DNA of 64,000 bases, taken from the NCBI GenBank assembly GCA_034687125.1, contig JAQGBZ010000251.1:28208-92207 (forward strand). Direction: 5' to 3'. A program made the position numbers and the translations under genes. This stretch comes from Neelides folsomi (taxonomy: Eukaryota > Arthropoda > Collembola > Neelipleona > Neelidae). Below are positions 37,675 through 49,031 of the stretch, piece by piece; position 1 is the first letter of the stretch; every line of letters begins with the position of its first letter. The notes below the pieces were generated by a model. The model was not told the DNA's origin and ran no database searches. It saw only the letters and a list, made by a program, of their open reading frames with translations.

Positions 37675-40600
37675 TTAAACAATAAAGAATGAAAAAACTG
37701 CGAGGAAAAAGTTGAGAGAAAAGTCATTCTGTTCCGCACAACTGTGTTGCATCGCGGCCGGAATTTCACCTGCAATAGAAAGGTCGTTAGAGTTTTCTAA
37801 CTATTTCTAATTAATACTTTTAAATTAAAAACCTCTTCATCGATCAATAAACAGATTGGATTTTAAAAGTTTGCATTAATCTCGGCATTGTGGAGAAGTA
37901 GAGATATTCAAGTAAGTGCCTCAATTTTTATTCTTATCCTAATAGTTAAGTAGAATATTCAAATTGTAGGTTTGAAAGAAGATGAAGATGAATTTGAGCT
38001 GAAGTGAAGAATCTCTAAAGTGAAGGTAAATAGTTGCGAAAGGTTAAAAAGTTGAAAGGTTCCAAATAGTTCTTCGATGGCGAGATTACATAAGCTATTG
38101 GGAATTTGAAAGGGGTCTCGGTTCTTTATGGGTGAGTTGGAAAAGAATTCTTTACGCTTTTCCTTACCATTGATAACATGTACAAAGATGGTATTTTGAG
38201 TCAGATTTCCAAGAGCGCAAATATAAGGACCGGAATCGTTCTTTCTGGCATTTGCAATGTACAGGACGCTCACGGCCCCCTCCTTCTTTATTGTCGTCTT
38301 CACACTAAAAGAAAGAAAAACTCTTGCGTGAACAAATCAAATCAAATAACTGTTTCTTTATGTTAGAATCCCTCTTGAGGGTTTTGTCTTGTTGGATTAG
38401 AAATAAATATACCTTTTGAACTCATATTAATATAGATACCTATATCTATATTAATATTAGTGCCAAAGTACCAACTATGTAAATATTACATTTAGTAATA
38501 TCAGTATGAAAGCTGTCTAAAAGTATTATACAATCCTTAATTAAGAACCTTATCATTTAATTCGTCTCAAACTTTGGCATTAATGAAACCTCATCATCAA
38601 ACTTTTTCCACTCAAGTTTGATGAAAATTTGTTTAAGCGCATAAAACTTGTAACTATATTTAACTTAATTTGGATGATTTTATCAACCTGAGCTTTAAAA
38701 ATACTTTAAAATTTTCATTGATAAATCCACGAGTTTAGGAAATATAATAAATGCCAAACCTAAATATTTAATATTTTTATATTAATAAATATACTCTATG
38801 TTGAAGTATATTATAAAAATAATATAACAAAGTACAAAATTAAGGTAACATTGTGAAAGCCAAAAATAAAAAATATTTTGTTGTGAAATTCGCATTGAAA
38901 TCGATTGACCTTAAACCTGAATAATGTTCTAAAAACATTAAAAAACATTATGTAATATATTTATAATACTGAAAAAAGTGAAAGATTTGAATAAAGAGCA
39001 GGGAATGTAAGAATGTGAGCATTTAAATTTGTACAATGGGAAAGCTTGATTTTCATTTATTCATTTACGACTCACATGGGATTCAACAGAGAAGACATAT
39101 TGTATGATATGAGAGTTACAAATTATTCTATTATACTGTACTGAATTAACCTATGCAGATGCGTGCAGAAGTGGAGAAAGATAATATTCCTCTGCCCACC
39201 CTTTAAACCCCTATAGACTTCCGGGAGGGTCTGGAGGAATTTAAATGTAATGTTCCATGTGAAATCGTGGTTTGATAGAAGATATTACATAAATGATATT
39301 AAGGGTTGGAATCGTTATAGTTTGAGGAGACTCCGGAGACCTTCTTAATGTACCTACAAAGACTCACGATGGACGATGGTGTTATTTGATATGAAAAAGA
39401 AAGTTTCACGTGTAAACTGTAAACCAAGAAAAGTTCTCTATCTTTCCATTGAGCTTTCTTGCCCAAGGTTTTCTCTTCTGAGTGAAAAATACATTGAAAT
39501 GGGGTTCGTGAAAGGAACTCTCTGATGTTTGCTAAAGATAATCCGGAGAGGAAATGAAAAAGTGAGTCGCCTTTTGGGATCCAGATTCAGAAAAATTATT
39601 CATAGGTAGGACCACATAGCGTATGCCTTCTTATACTGATACTATCTGTATGTGACTTACTTATTTTAAACCACAAAAGTTGGAATATGCTATACATACT
39701 CTGTACATATTGGATTACATAGAGAGATCTTTATGTACCTGTACAAATACATAAATATCAGTGTTTACATAAATATTTAAAGGGGAGATGGGAATAAGAT
39801 AGGAATAAGACTGCATAGTAATGTTCTGTACTGTTGCGGATGAAAAAGTATTTGAGAAGTTTTGATGTGGAGGTTACAAAGGAAGAGACGAAGAGAAAAA
39901 AGTTGAAAATGTCAGGGGGGATTTTAAAGGTGAGCTTATTCCGACTTGTCTTATTTTTCACCGGGGAGTTGAGTCCCTGAAAGATTTTACAAGTCAGTTA
40001 CAGACTCTGGTGATTTAAAGTGTCATGTTAATGAGAAGAGTTGGAAGGTTCTATCTATAGAGCCGAAGAATAAGAAAGAGAGGAGCATCAATAATTCAAA
40101 TTTGAGAGGATTTCCTCTGTATTTACTCTGAAAGGGTGGAATAAAAGATTGGTAAAAAAGAATCTCCGGAGTGAAAGTGACACGATTCCATGCCTCTCCA
40201 AATCGTCTCTGGATTATCTTTCGCCGCAAAGAATCTCTTCCTCAGGATTTTAATGGGACGGGGAAAGAAATGGTCGTTGAGACGACTTTGATTGATTCTG
40301 CAGCCTTAACTTGGAATAGCAATGTGGATCCAAGTCCCTTCCCGCTAATTCGACTCGACCTCCGAGCAAAATAGTAATATTATAATAAGGATAATCTGAA
40401 CACGTTCTGCCTTAATGTGTATTCTTGAGAGTTGGTATTTTGTAGTTGGCCCAACGTGATTGAAATCAATTGATAGAGGAAATTTACGAGGGCGTCGACT
40501 TCCTCCATTATCCGCTGACAGCGGAAGTTTTATGAGAATTTCACCAAGATTGGGGAGGAGCATAAAGGGAAACGAGAGGCGGGTGGGCTGTTCGCAAATT

Positions 40601-43600
40601 GTGCAATAATAAACTTTTCTCTCTTTTTTAAGGAGCAAAGTTTCCTGCTGGCTACCTGATTCCTCCACGGGAAGTATCATAGTTGAGTGTCTTGTTCCCC
40701 TGTTTCCAGAGGATCGTGTAGAGGATCGGGAGATGAGTGATGATGCACCGGAGCTCGAGAGTCGACCCCGCATTGTAGAACTTGTCCGTGAGCGGCTTCC
40801 CGAGATCGTCCACGATGCTTATCTGTGGAACTGGAGAAAGATGATTTTAGTTAGTAATAAATGGACCTCCTTCCCACCCCTTCATTCCGCCCTACTAATC
40901 GCAACCGAACGCATTAACAATTTTTATTGCTCGCTTCTGCCGCATAAATCTCACTCAGTGGATTGGAAGTCTCTCGAGGAGACTCAAATAATCTTCACTT
41001 TCATGGACTGCCACAAGTAGGATGGAAATCTCCGTTCATTTCCTCCCTTAATTACTCTCTGCACTCCAAGAACTGTGGAAAAGGTTGGCTAATGGGCCAA
41101 ATTAATACACGGCTGCACTTTCCCTCATTCCCCAATCTCCTCACTCCCCAAGCATATTTCCTGATTTTAAAAAATCCGTTTTGGCCGTGAGGAAGCTTTG
41201 CATGAAAAGTGAGTTATAAAGGGGATTTATCCCGTCTGTCTATAAGTCATTTGGGAAGTCGAAAACTTGAGTTTGTATGGGGAGGTGAGAGGGAAAGGAG
41301 CTGGGAGGCCGTAAAGACCCACAAGCTCCTCCGCATACTCAACTCACTCCCGACGACAAAGGATGGAACGATCTGCTTACCAATAACTGTAAGCGTGACA
41401 TGAAGGATAATGGGTGGATGCGACGATACTTGACATTGGTAGTCTCCCTGGTCGATCTTCTCTATGGTCTTAATTCGCAATTTCCAATTATTAGGCTGCT
41501 CGAAGTTGATGCTCAGCCGCTCATCTTTGCTGTAAGTGTGGAGCCCTGCAGAGACCCAAAATCGACATTTTGATCAACTTTATTGAATGACCCTTAGGGA
41601 AATTCTAGTAGCTCTTCAAATTATCGAACTAACCTAGATCACTTTTAGACGAGGTAAAACTATTTAATATCTACGAGTTTTAACACTAATAGCAGACTCG
41701 AGGGTATTTGCCAAATTCCTAACGGCTAAGTATTATGGATGAAAGGGAGCTTAAGGTAATATTAACTCCTTGGATAAGCCTGGCATTAGTGGGAAAAGTG
41801 GAGGAACAGTTGGGGTGTAAGAAATCCAAAGTTTCTTTCTCGACCAAATGCGTAAATTAACTCATAGGTCTCTCAAACTTCTGAGGGCATCAGGCACGGC
41901 GGTAATCCCCACTTCTAATATGAACAATTATTTTTTTCCTCGATGTGATTGAACATAAGCTGAGTTGCAGGAAGTATTTTTTCTCATTTTTTTTGCCTTG
42001 GGTCTTCCATCGTTCATCATTTGGGTTCGGACAAAGGGGGTTCTTCCAAGTTTCATCGCCTTCAATGAGAGTGTTTATCTTTGGAGTGGGGCTGAGAAGA
42101 CAAATTACTTTTCTCTGGGAAAGAGATATAAAGAGGCGTGGAGATGAGCGACTTTAGTGACACTTTTCCCTCTGATAAATTTTCGCAAAGGGGGCCGAGG
42201 GTGTCTGGAAAAGCCGCCGCAAATGTGGGTCATATATACTCGACAAGAACATAAATTTTTATGGGCGTTTACACGTGAGGGACCAATCGAATTTTGTGAG
42301 GCTATCGACAAGAACTTCAATGAGACTTTCACTCGTAGAATCTGAAAAGGAATGTTCCTCATCGTAAGTATATACTTTCCCCTACTTTTCGCCCTACACA
42401 TGCAGAAAAAAACATCGTTCCCATGTTCCTCCATCTTGTCCACATTTATACAAAAGTATGTTAGAGGTAAGTTTCAACTTTGAAGGGAAAAAATAGCGAA
42501 AAAAGTTTTTCTTTGTTTTCTGACCAAAAGTCAAGAGTCGAACTCCCTCAGAGTCCTTCTTCAGCCACGAGACCTGGAAAAGAATGAGAATCATATAATA
42601 CATATCTGTAGATATAATGTAGAAATTGATATAATGACGACGTCGAAGGTTCCATTTCCCCCTAAAAACTCCGCTTGCCTCATCCCATGATCACAATTAC
42701 AAAAATAGTCTTCATTGCCTAAACTATGTTACAATGGGGAAAGTTTTCACATCGGGATTCCAATATAGTTTCTCCTTTCTGAAGATTCCTTTGTCCGAGG
42801 GCCGTTCCTTAGTTAATAAACCGGAACCCCCCACATTCTCCTGGAACCAGAGCGGAGAAAAGAATTTGAGAATGAGTTTATTTGGATGCAGATTGTATGA
42901 AATCTGACTTCTTACGAGTCTCCATTTCTCTCCCCATTTCTTCATGTGATATCTCGATGCGATCGAAGGAGGAAAGTGTCGGTTAAACTGATAAACTTTC
43001 CTTTACTGGCATTTGGCCGAGATGACTTCACTTCCCTTACAACTGCTTTCTCTATCACTCTTCAATAGCGAATGGGTCTGGACGAGAACTCCTTCTCCAT
43101 TAAATTGGCCAAGGTGCAGAGACTGCCTGGAGGTTTCAAGTATAACATGGGAATTTGGCAGCCAAGTCGGACCAAAAGTCCTTTCCCGACATAATTTTCA
43201 CAAATCAGAGACGAGGAGTTAAGTGAATGTAATACTCAATTTATTCGTAAATAAAATCAGATCAAGAGTTTCCCTCGAGGAACTTTTGAATAAATAGTGT
43301 TTGGGCTTATGGGAAACTTGTCAAAGCTGGAAAAATACTTCGTATATTGTATGAATAAATCGATCATGCGGAAAATTGTCTCAAACTAACGGAAGACCTC
43401 CAAATTGAAATCAAGACTTGGAGCATAAAACTAGCGGGAATTGGGACAGTGATTTACACTTGTGAAAGTCGTATGCATTCAAGTATGCAAAGCATAGGCT
43501 ATTAGTTGGGAATGAGTTCGGATGGAAAAATTAGCCTCAGCATGGAACCCTTCCGTTAGGTAAAATTCATTAAGTATAGTCCAGAGTTCGGCGTGATCCG

Positions 43601-46600
43601 CGTACGTGATACGTGACTCATTCAATTATATAAATTATTTAACATAGTTTTAATTCACCTTTAATTATTTTAAACTAAACAGATGAAAAATATTAAAAAT
43701 GACAAAGCTTTTAATTGGATTCATTCGGGATCCCGAAATAATGTTTATTTATTAAATATACTAACTAATTACCCATAAAAGTAATTAAGCGAGGAATATA
43801 TTTACGCATCTGCTATTCTGCTATTTAACTAACGATTTGAATAAACAACTTGTATATGATCGAAAAATATAAGAACAGCAAATAGCATTCTCTTAACTTA
43901 TAGAATAGTACACAGTGAATAGAGAATTTGAAAGAAATATTTAGAAACGCAGCATTTATACTGATGCTAGATTACTTCTCGGCGTCCGTGTACGTGAAAT
44001 ATTAAAATGATTTAATATTTCACGGACACTTTCTATTGTTTTGTAAAATAAGGTCTCGGTATGTCCTCCGTCTCCGTGAACTTCATGTTCACGTACACGA
44101 AAAGGGAGGAAAGCCCTAAACTTAGCTCCTCCCACTGAAGTTCTAGATTATCCCGCAAGATGCTTAATGGTAGAACGTCCATATAAAGTTCACGTACGTG
44201 GATACGTAACGTAAGCTCTGGATCACCCTTTAGAGCCGCAAAAGGAAATAAACTTTTAAAATCCCGAATGCGCGAGAATAAATTAAGGAGGATTCGGAAA
44301 GTAAAAAGACCCTAAGAGATTTGTACTCTCATTTGTCAAATGGCCAAACAATAGAAAAGGAAATGAGGGGACAGGAAAGCCACATGAGGACCTGGCAGCT
44401 CCAAAGACTTGTTTCTCGAGCCAAATATGCCGTTGGCCCTCTCTTGCTCCACCACCAACGCCTCGTCGATCCTCTCCCGATGAATTGAATCCTTAAGTCG
44501 GAAAGGCCAACTTATACGCTCATGAGGTCTTTTTACTCTCCCCTGCACACAAATAAATTGAAATGCATTGGGAGAGGATGTCGGAGCTGAGGGGACATTT
44601 ATCAAGACAAATGGATCGCCCTAATCATTCCTCTCATCAAATTCCTTATTTATTGCTAAAGGAGGTTTTGTGCTTGTAAAGGGTCCTTCCACCCAGCGCC
44701 TTTCCCAAGCTTATTCATAGTGCACGCAATCATATGTCTATTATTTAACTCCTTCTAATTTGAAAATCCCGAGAGAGTTCGAAGGAGTCTCGCGCTTTTT
44801 CAGGGGGAAGTATTTATTGGGAGAAAGTTTAGTGTACAATTCACAAAAGTCAGCTGGCCCACTCTAAGTCCATACATATTTATGAACCCATCACAAGGAA
44901 ACCGAGGTAAAGTTACAAAAACTTTTGAAGCTTAATAGGAAAAGGAGTAGAAGGCCAAAGTAAGGGAAAAATTTCAACTTGATTTCATTTGTGTTGAAGA
45001 AAACGGGAATATTTATCTCCCGAGAATTCATGAATAAAATGAATAAATATAGGCAACTAATATTTTCAGATCATGGTGCATAAACGTAGATGACTCAGAA
45101 GACTGTGAGTGAGTCGAGTTTAAATTTTATTTGAAATAAAATTGGCGATATGGAAAGAGTCAAATGAAACAAACTTTTTATTGCTCCATACTCTGATTAT
45201 TTGAGAAGAATTTATTTTATCTATTAAGGGCACAGTTGCACAAATGTAAGAGCAATGTGGCTGCGAACATCGATATTTAATATTTTATTACGTGAAGTTG
45301 GTAAAAAATTGAATTGCAAAGATATACTCGTATACCAACTCGTGTACTATATTAAATATATCGATATTTCATTTAAAGGAATCAAATATTTATAAGAAAT
45401 AAAAACCAGAAAGTTGGCAAAATATACATGAGAGGAAAGGAATGAAGATGTGCGGAATGAAGAGCAAAAACGAGGAGCAGTATGTTATCCACCAAATTGT
45501 GTTTCCCCGAAGCTTTCGGACTTAACCCAGCTCTCCTTTGTTTGAACAAACTCTCCCCGATTCTTCCCCTTTCATAAAGGAGGAAAAGCAAGGGATGGAG
45601 AAAAGTGAAAAATTGTCGCTGAGGTTGGCCCTATAATGGCTCCGTATCTTTTATTGCCTTTGAAAGTCACAGAATAATTGGTCCACCATTCTCATAAAGG
45701 AAAGGGGAAAAGGTCAAAGGAAGGGAATTTTCGGAAGTTCCGGAGGAGGAGAGTGACCGGAGATTTCCCGGTTTGCCCACCTTTTCTCTACTGGCTAAGA
45801 TGGCTATATTTCGCTATATTTGAGGATTCTCCCCTTCACTTTTTTCTGGTCTACTAAGCTCTTTGGCTCAACGTTCTCCTCATCAAATTTGTCCATTTTC
45901 CGACGATCCCCATCCTCTCAAAGGAGTATTAAATGTGAAATACAATGGCTCTTCCCTATGTTTTATGTCTTTCTTATCCCTTATCTCAAAGGGATTATCT
46001 AGGTTCAACGCCTTATTCATACAGCCATGGTCAATATGGCGTATAAAATATAAATATGGCATGTTTTCGATACTTAAATAAAACATTTGGGTTGGGCAGA
46101 GATGTCGGGGAAAGTTGTTCCAATTCATGCGGATGGCTTATTTGGTCGAATCATTCAAGTAAAAAATTTTGACTCGAGGCTGTACATTTCATCCATACAC
46201 GCCAATTCGGATAAATATTGAAATATGATATAATACAGGACCTGAATGTCCTGATACTTCGAAAACATGTTTCATGTTTTCGAAGTATCATATTTGTAAG
46301 CAAATAAGGATGTAAGGATGAGTTTCCGAAAAGAACTTGTTCAATATCATGATTGGAAATACGAATACCGTGAATGTGGGAGTATAGCGGTCAAGAGTGA
46401 AAACGAAATCTAAATTCAAAGGTAATGAGATTTTTTCCAACAAATTTTGTCATTTTCGATGAGTCGAGAAGGAAAATTGAAAAGTAGCGGAAGCGGAAAT
46501 CTTTATCAAATTTGAAATTAGAGTTTCGGACGGTTGGTTGGGTGAAGATGCGTAGGATGAAATATTGCTAGTCAGTTTAGATACTAAAAATTGAAGTTTG

Positions 46601-49031
46601 AGCTCATGGCATTTCCAAGAGGCAATGTGTGGGAAATAAACTTACAGTTTTATCCTTGAGGAGATTGACTCGGCAGTGAAGGAAGGTAGTAGACCCTAAC
46701 GGAGTCGTTATATTTGTAGGATTTGTGAGATTATCGAAGTAGGGAAGCGGCTCTGACGTCGTTGTGATGATTTCATCTTCCTCGGAATCGTCATAATCTA
46801 GAAGAGATTCATAAATTGTTAACTGATATAGATGGTAACATCATACCTACTGTAAAAGTAAGTTCTATAAAGTACGTATAATATGGTACATATTTATAAA
46901 ACTAGAATAAGACAATTAAACAGGCCGAAATTTTTTTTAATCACAATATTTAATACCTCCACTTTTATATGTACTTACTTGAAAATACTCTCTTATATTC
47001 TCGGGGTTAAATTAATACTTAAAATTTGACTTATTTTTATAATCACCTTCTACCAGTGAGCAATAGTGTAATAAATACTACACATAATAAATACTACAAA
47101 TAATCGAGTTTACATCAATGTAGAAAACAGTACAAGTAGGTACCTTATATTTACATTTATTAACAAATGTGTTTGCAATGTAATTTATGTAATAAGTAAT
47201 AATGCACATCCAAGCTGGAAAATAAAGGACTAAATAAATAAAGTATTCTTACATGTACTCTACATCTATGAAGTTTACGTTACGCACTTACAAATAAACA
47301 CATACCCACAGTACCTGTTTATATGTATGTAGTATCCTATATATGTAGGTACTTAAAATGTATTATGTACATATTACATACAGCTACTATTTTTAACATT
47401 ATTAACATAAATACACAACAAGAGTTTTGGTGGAAGAAAGCCTGTGCGGTGATTCATGTAGCGTATTATCATTTAATATTGAGAATGCTTTAGGGCTATT
47501 ATTCTAATTTCTCCGCTTTCCTTTTAAGAGAAATTTATTGCTTGAGCAGGAGATTTAAATGGGGTAGAATCTCCTCTTTAGGTTTATTTAATCATAAAAG
47601 GTGTTTTAAAACGGGTTTTAATATTATTAGTGAAGCTTTTCTCCCTCAGCTTTTGCGTGAGAGTACTCAGGCAAATTGGGAGAAACTGGAGTATTTGGAA
47701 TTAAGGGGGATGAGTAGAGGAAAAGTCCTCGAGGACCCATTCTGTAATCTGTCACTTTTCAAATAGAACCCGCTCCGTAAAACTGTAATTGAAAATCTCA
47801 ATTAGCTAAAGGAGCAATGGATGAAATTTGGCGAGGGAACTTGAAACTGGAATAAAAGGACTCGGGGAGTTGAGGACAAACAAGGAGTTGGAGCGCAAAG
47901 GATTTTCCGACCAACTTCCATTAAATTGATGGAATCCAGAAAATCTCTATCACTTGCCGCATCATGTCTAACAGAAATTGGGATGAGCCCAATTTCTTTG
48001 AATATTCTCATTGTGGATTTTAGGAAATCCGAGTCAAGCAATGTCGAGGAGCTTAATCCTCAGGCGATCAGGGCATTACGGTTGAATTAAACCAGCCTGA
48101 AGAGACAAAAGGTCAAATTCATTAAAAATTGTTGAAGGTTGAAGCATAAAATCCTTTGAAATTTTAATTAATTTTATAGCAATTAAGGTAATCTTATTCT
48201 TTATTCAATGTTAATTTTCAGTTAAATATACAACTTGCCATAAAAGTGTTAAATCAACTTTCCAACGGTTCTTCTATAATATAATATTCAAATTATGTAA
48301 AAAAGTAAATTATGATTGAATAAAAATAGCCAAAGAGCTTTTTTTATTCTATTCATTATTACCTTTGTCATTGGATAATTACTTACAATGCAAGGAAAAT
48401 ATGTAGCTTTGAAAAATTAACCAAACTTTAAAAATAACATAACTTATCTGCTTTGTTTGTTAGTCCTTTATTAAGTAATATTAGACAAAGCAAAGGGATA
48501 GTAAAGTAAATTTTAATGAAAGCGATAAGAAGTTTATTACAAATGGAGTGTGTGGTCATGAGGGTTTACCAAACATTAAACTTTATAAGCTATTTTCACA
48601 GGAAATGAGTGAATATTGCATGTATAAATTCCAACTTTCACCAAAGAATGTTCAAGTGTGAATGAACTTACAATTAAACGTAAGCTACAGAAATAAGTAT
48701 TTTACACTAATCCAGAAAGTTTCGTTAAAAATAATTTATTTCCCATCAACCCGTTCTTGAATTCAGGAACAAAAATTATAGAGATTATGAAGAATTAATT
48801 TTTTGTTATTTCAATTAATATAGCATTCAAAACTCAAAATAAACGTTATTTCTTTACCGTAAATGAAAGTGAATTATTTTATAGCAAATACAAGTAAATA
48901 GATTTTAATGATTAAACCCGCAATAAAACAATTCTTGGAATAAATCAACGACTATAAAATCATTTCTTACCTGACGCTTGAGGATTCCGACTCCAGCAGA
49001 TGAGGAGAACAAAGAGAACACGCCAAAACAT
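37675..49031 (-). CDS. Dpr-family two-Ig cell-surface receptor
   Basis: Dpr proteins are neuronal surface receptors that pair with DIP proteins to specify synaptic partners in arthropods. Seven exons in order of translation: 48971-49031, 46646-46797, 42525-42573, 41381-41545, 40656-40830, 38168-38304, 37675-37769. All are GT-AG and phases close, giving 277 aa. Residues 1-18 are a signal peptide (MFWRVLFVLLICW). Residues 21-36 are a short acidic/Tyr/Thr stretch. Ig1 has LPYFDN, Cys62, Trp74 (VSWLKK), RLLTFGLHTYSKDERL, and Cys125 in DQGDYQCQVSS. Ig2 has AGSTLELRC (Cys171), Trp184, LNYDTSRGGIS and Cys230 in DSGPYICAL. The C-terminus begins NGEIPAAMQH, the Dpr signature, and ends in a hydrophobic segment (NFFLAVFSFFIV) that suits a GPI signal. 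N-glycosylation sequons include NLT, NIT and NKT. Which Dpr paralogue it matches cannot be told. Confidence 0.95.
38305..40655 (-). other. Dpr intron (fifth), with a 15-bp palindrome
   Basis: A 2.35-kb intron between the Ig2 exons. The part near 38.4-39.0 kb is very AT-rich and holds the palindrome at 38424-38457. From about 39.1 kb the composition becomes more balanced and purine-rich. No coding frame or RNA recognised. Confidence 0.7.
38424..38457. repeat. perfect 15-bp inverted repeat with 4-base loop
   Basis: Arms ATATTAATATAGATA and TATCTATATTAATAT around the loop CCTA. All 15 pairs match. AT-only arms make this less surprising than a mixed-sequence palindrome. Confidence 0.85.
40831..41380 (-). 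other. Dpr intron (fourth)
   Basis: A 550-bp intron of balanced composition between the end of Ig1 and the start of Ig2. No other feature recognised. Confidence 0.8.
41546..42524 (-). other. Dpr intron (third)
   Basis: A 980-bp intron inside the Ig1 coding region, between the VSWLKK exon and the exon carrying the second Ig1 cysteine. It contains chance open frames on both strands, with no recognised domain. Confidence 0.8.
43582..44220. mobile_element. candidate non-autonomous hAT-like element, about 640 bp
   Basis: The left end begins CAGAGTTCGGCGTG and the right end, on the minus strand, begins CAGAGCTTACGTTACG. Both then carry TCC-[GA]-CGTACGTGA, so the ends form imperfect inverted repeats of about 30-35 bases. 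Motifs built on CACGTAC/GTACGTG recur inside (about 43610, 43990, 44085, 44195), as do two internal hairpins (43994-44023; around 44075-44095). CAG-[AG]-G ends with repeated subterminal motifs are typical of hAT elements. The eight bases outside each end do not match, so a target-site duplication is not visible. No transposase frame is present. Confidence 0.5.
43994..44023. repeat. perfect 13-bp hairpin inside the hAT-like element
   Basis: Arms GTGAAATATTAAA and TTTAATATTTCAC around the loop ATGA, with GTCCGTG to the left and GGAC to the right extending the symmetry after a bulge. Confidence 0.85.
46252..46290. repeat. perfect 18-bp hairpin in Dpr intron
   Basis: Arms TGATACTTCGAAAACATG and CATGTTTTCGAAGTATCA around the loop TTT, with no mismatch. 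The arms are of mixed composition, so chance is unlikely. The stem is shorter than a microRNA precursor. It may be the remnant of a palindromic element or a recent inverted duplication. Confidence 0.92.
46798..48970 (-). other. Dpr intron (first)
   Basis: A 2.2-kb intron between the signal-peptide exon and the linker/Ig1 exon. Both ends are AT-rich; 47.4-48.1 kb is richer in G and C. Runs of TACATA-type repeats near 47.3-47.4 kb are low complexity. Confidence 0.75.

Larger units (their letters stand above)
42574..46645 (-). other. Dpr intron (second), 4.1 kb, carrying a transposon-like element and a hairpin
   Basis: The largest Dpr intron. It is less AT-rich than the intergenic DNA, with many purine-rich tracts. 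It contains the hAT-like miniature element at 43582-44220 and the perfect hairpin at 46252-46290. Open frames such as 42724-42945 and 44336-44605 (minus) are not recognisable and have no splice support. Confidence 0.75.

Noticed and set aside
40345-40773. 142-codon minus-strand frame overlapping the Dpr Ig2 exon region
   Set aside because: It is in a different frame from the Dpr exon at 40656-40830, which has clear homology and correct splice phases.
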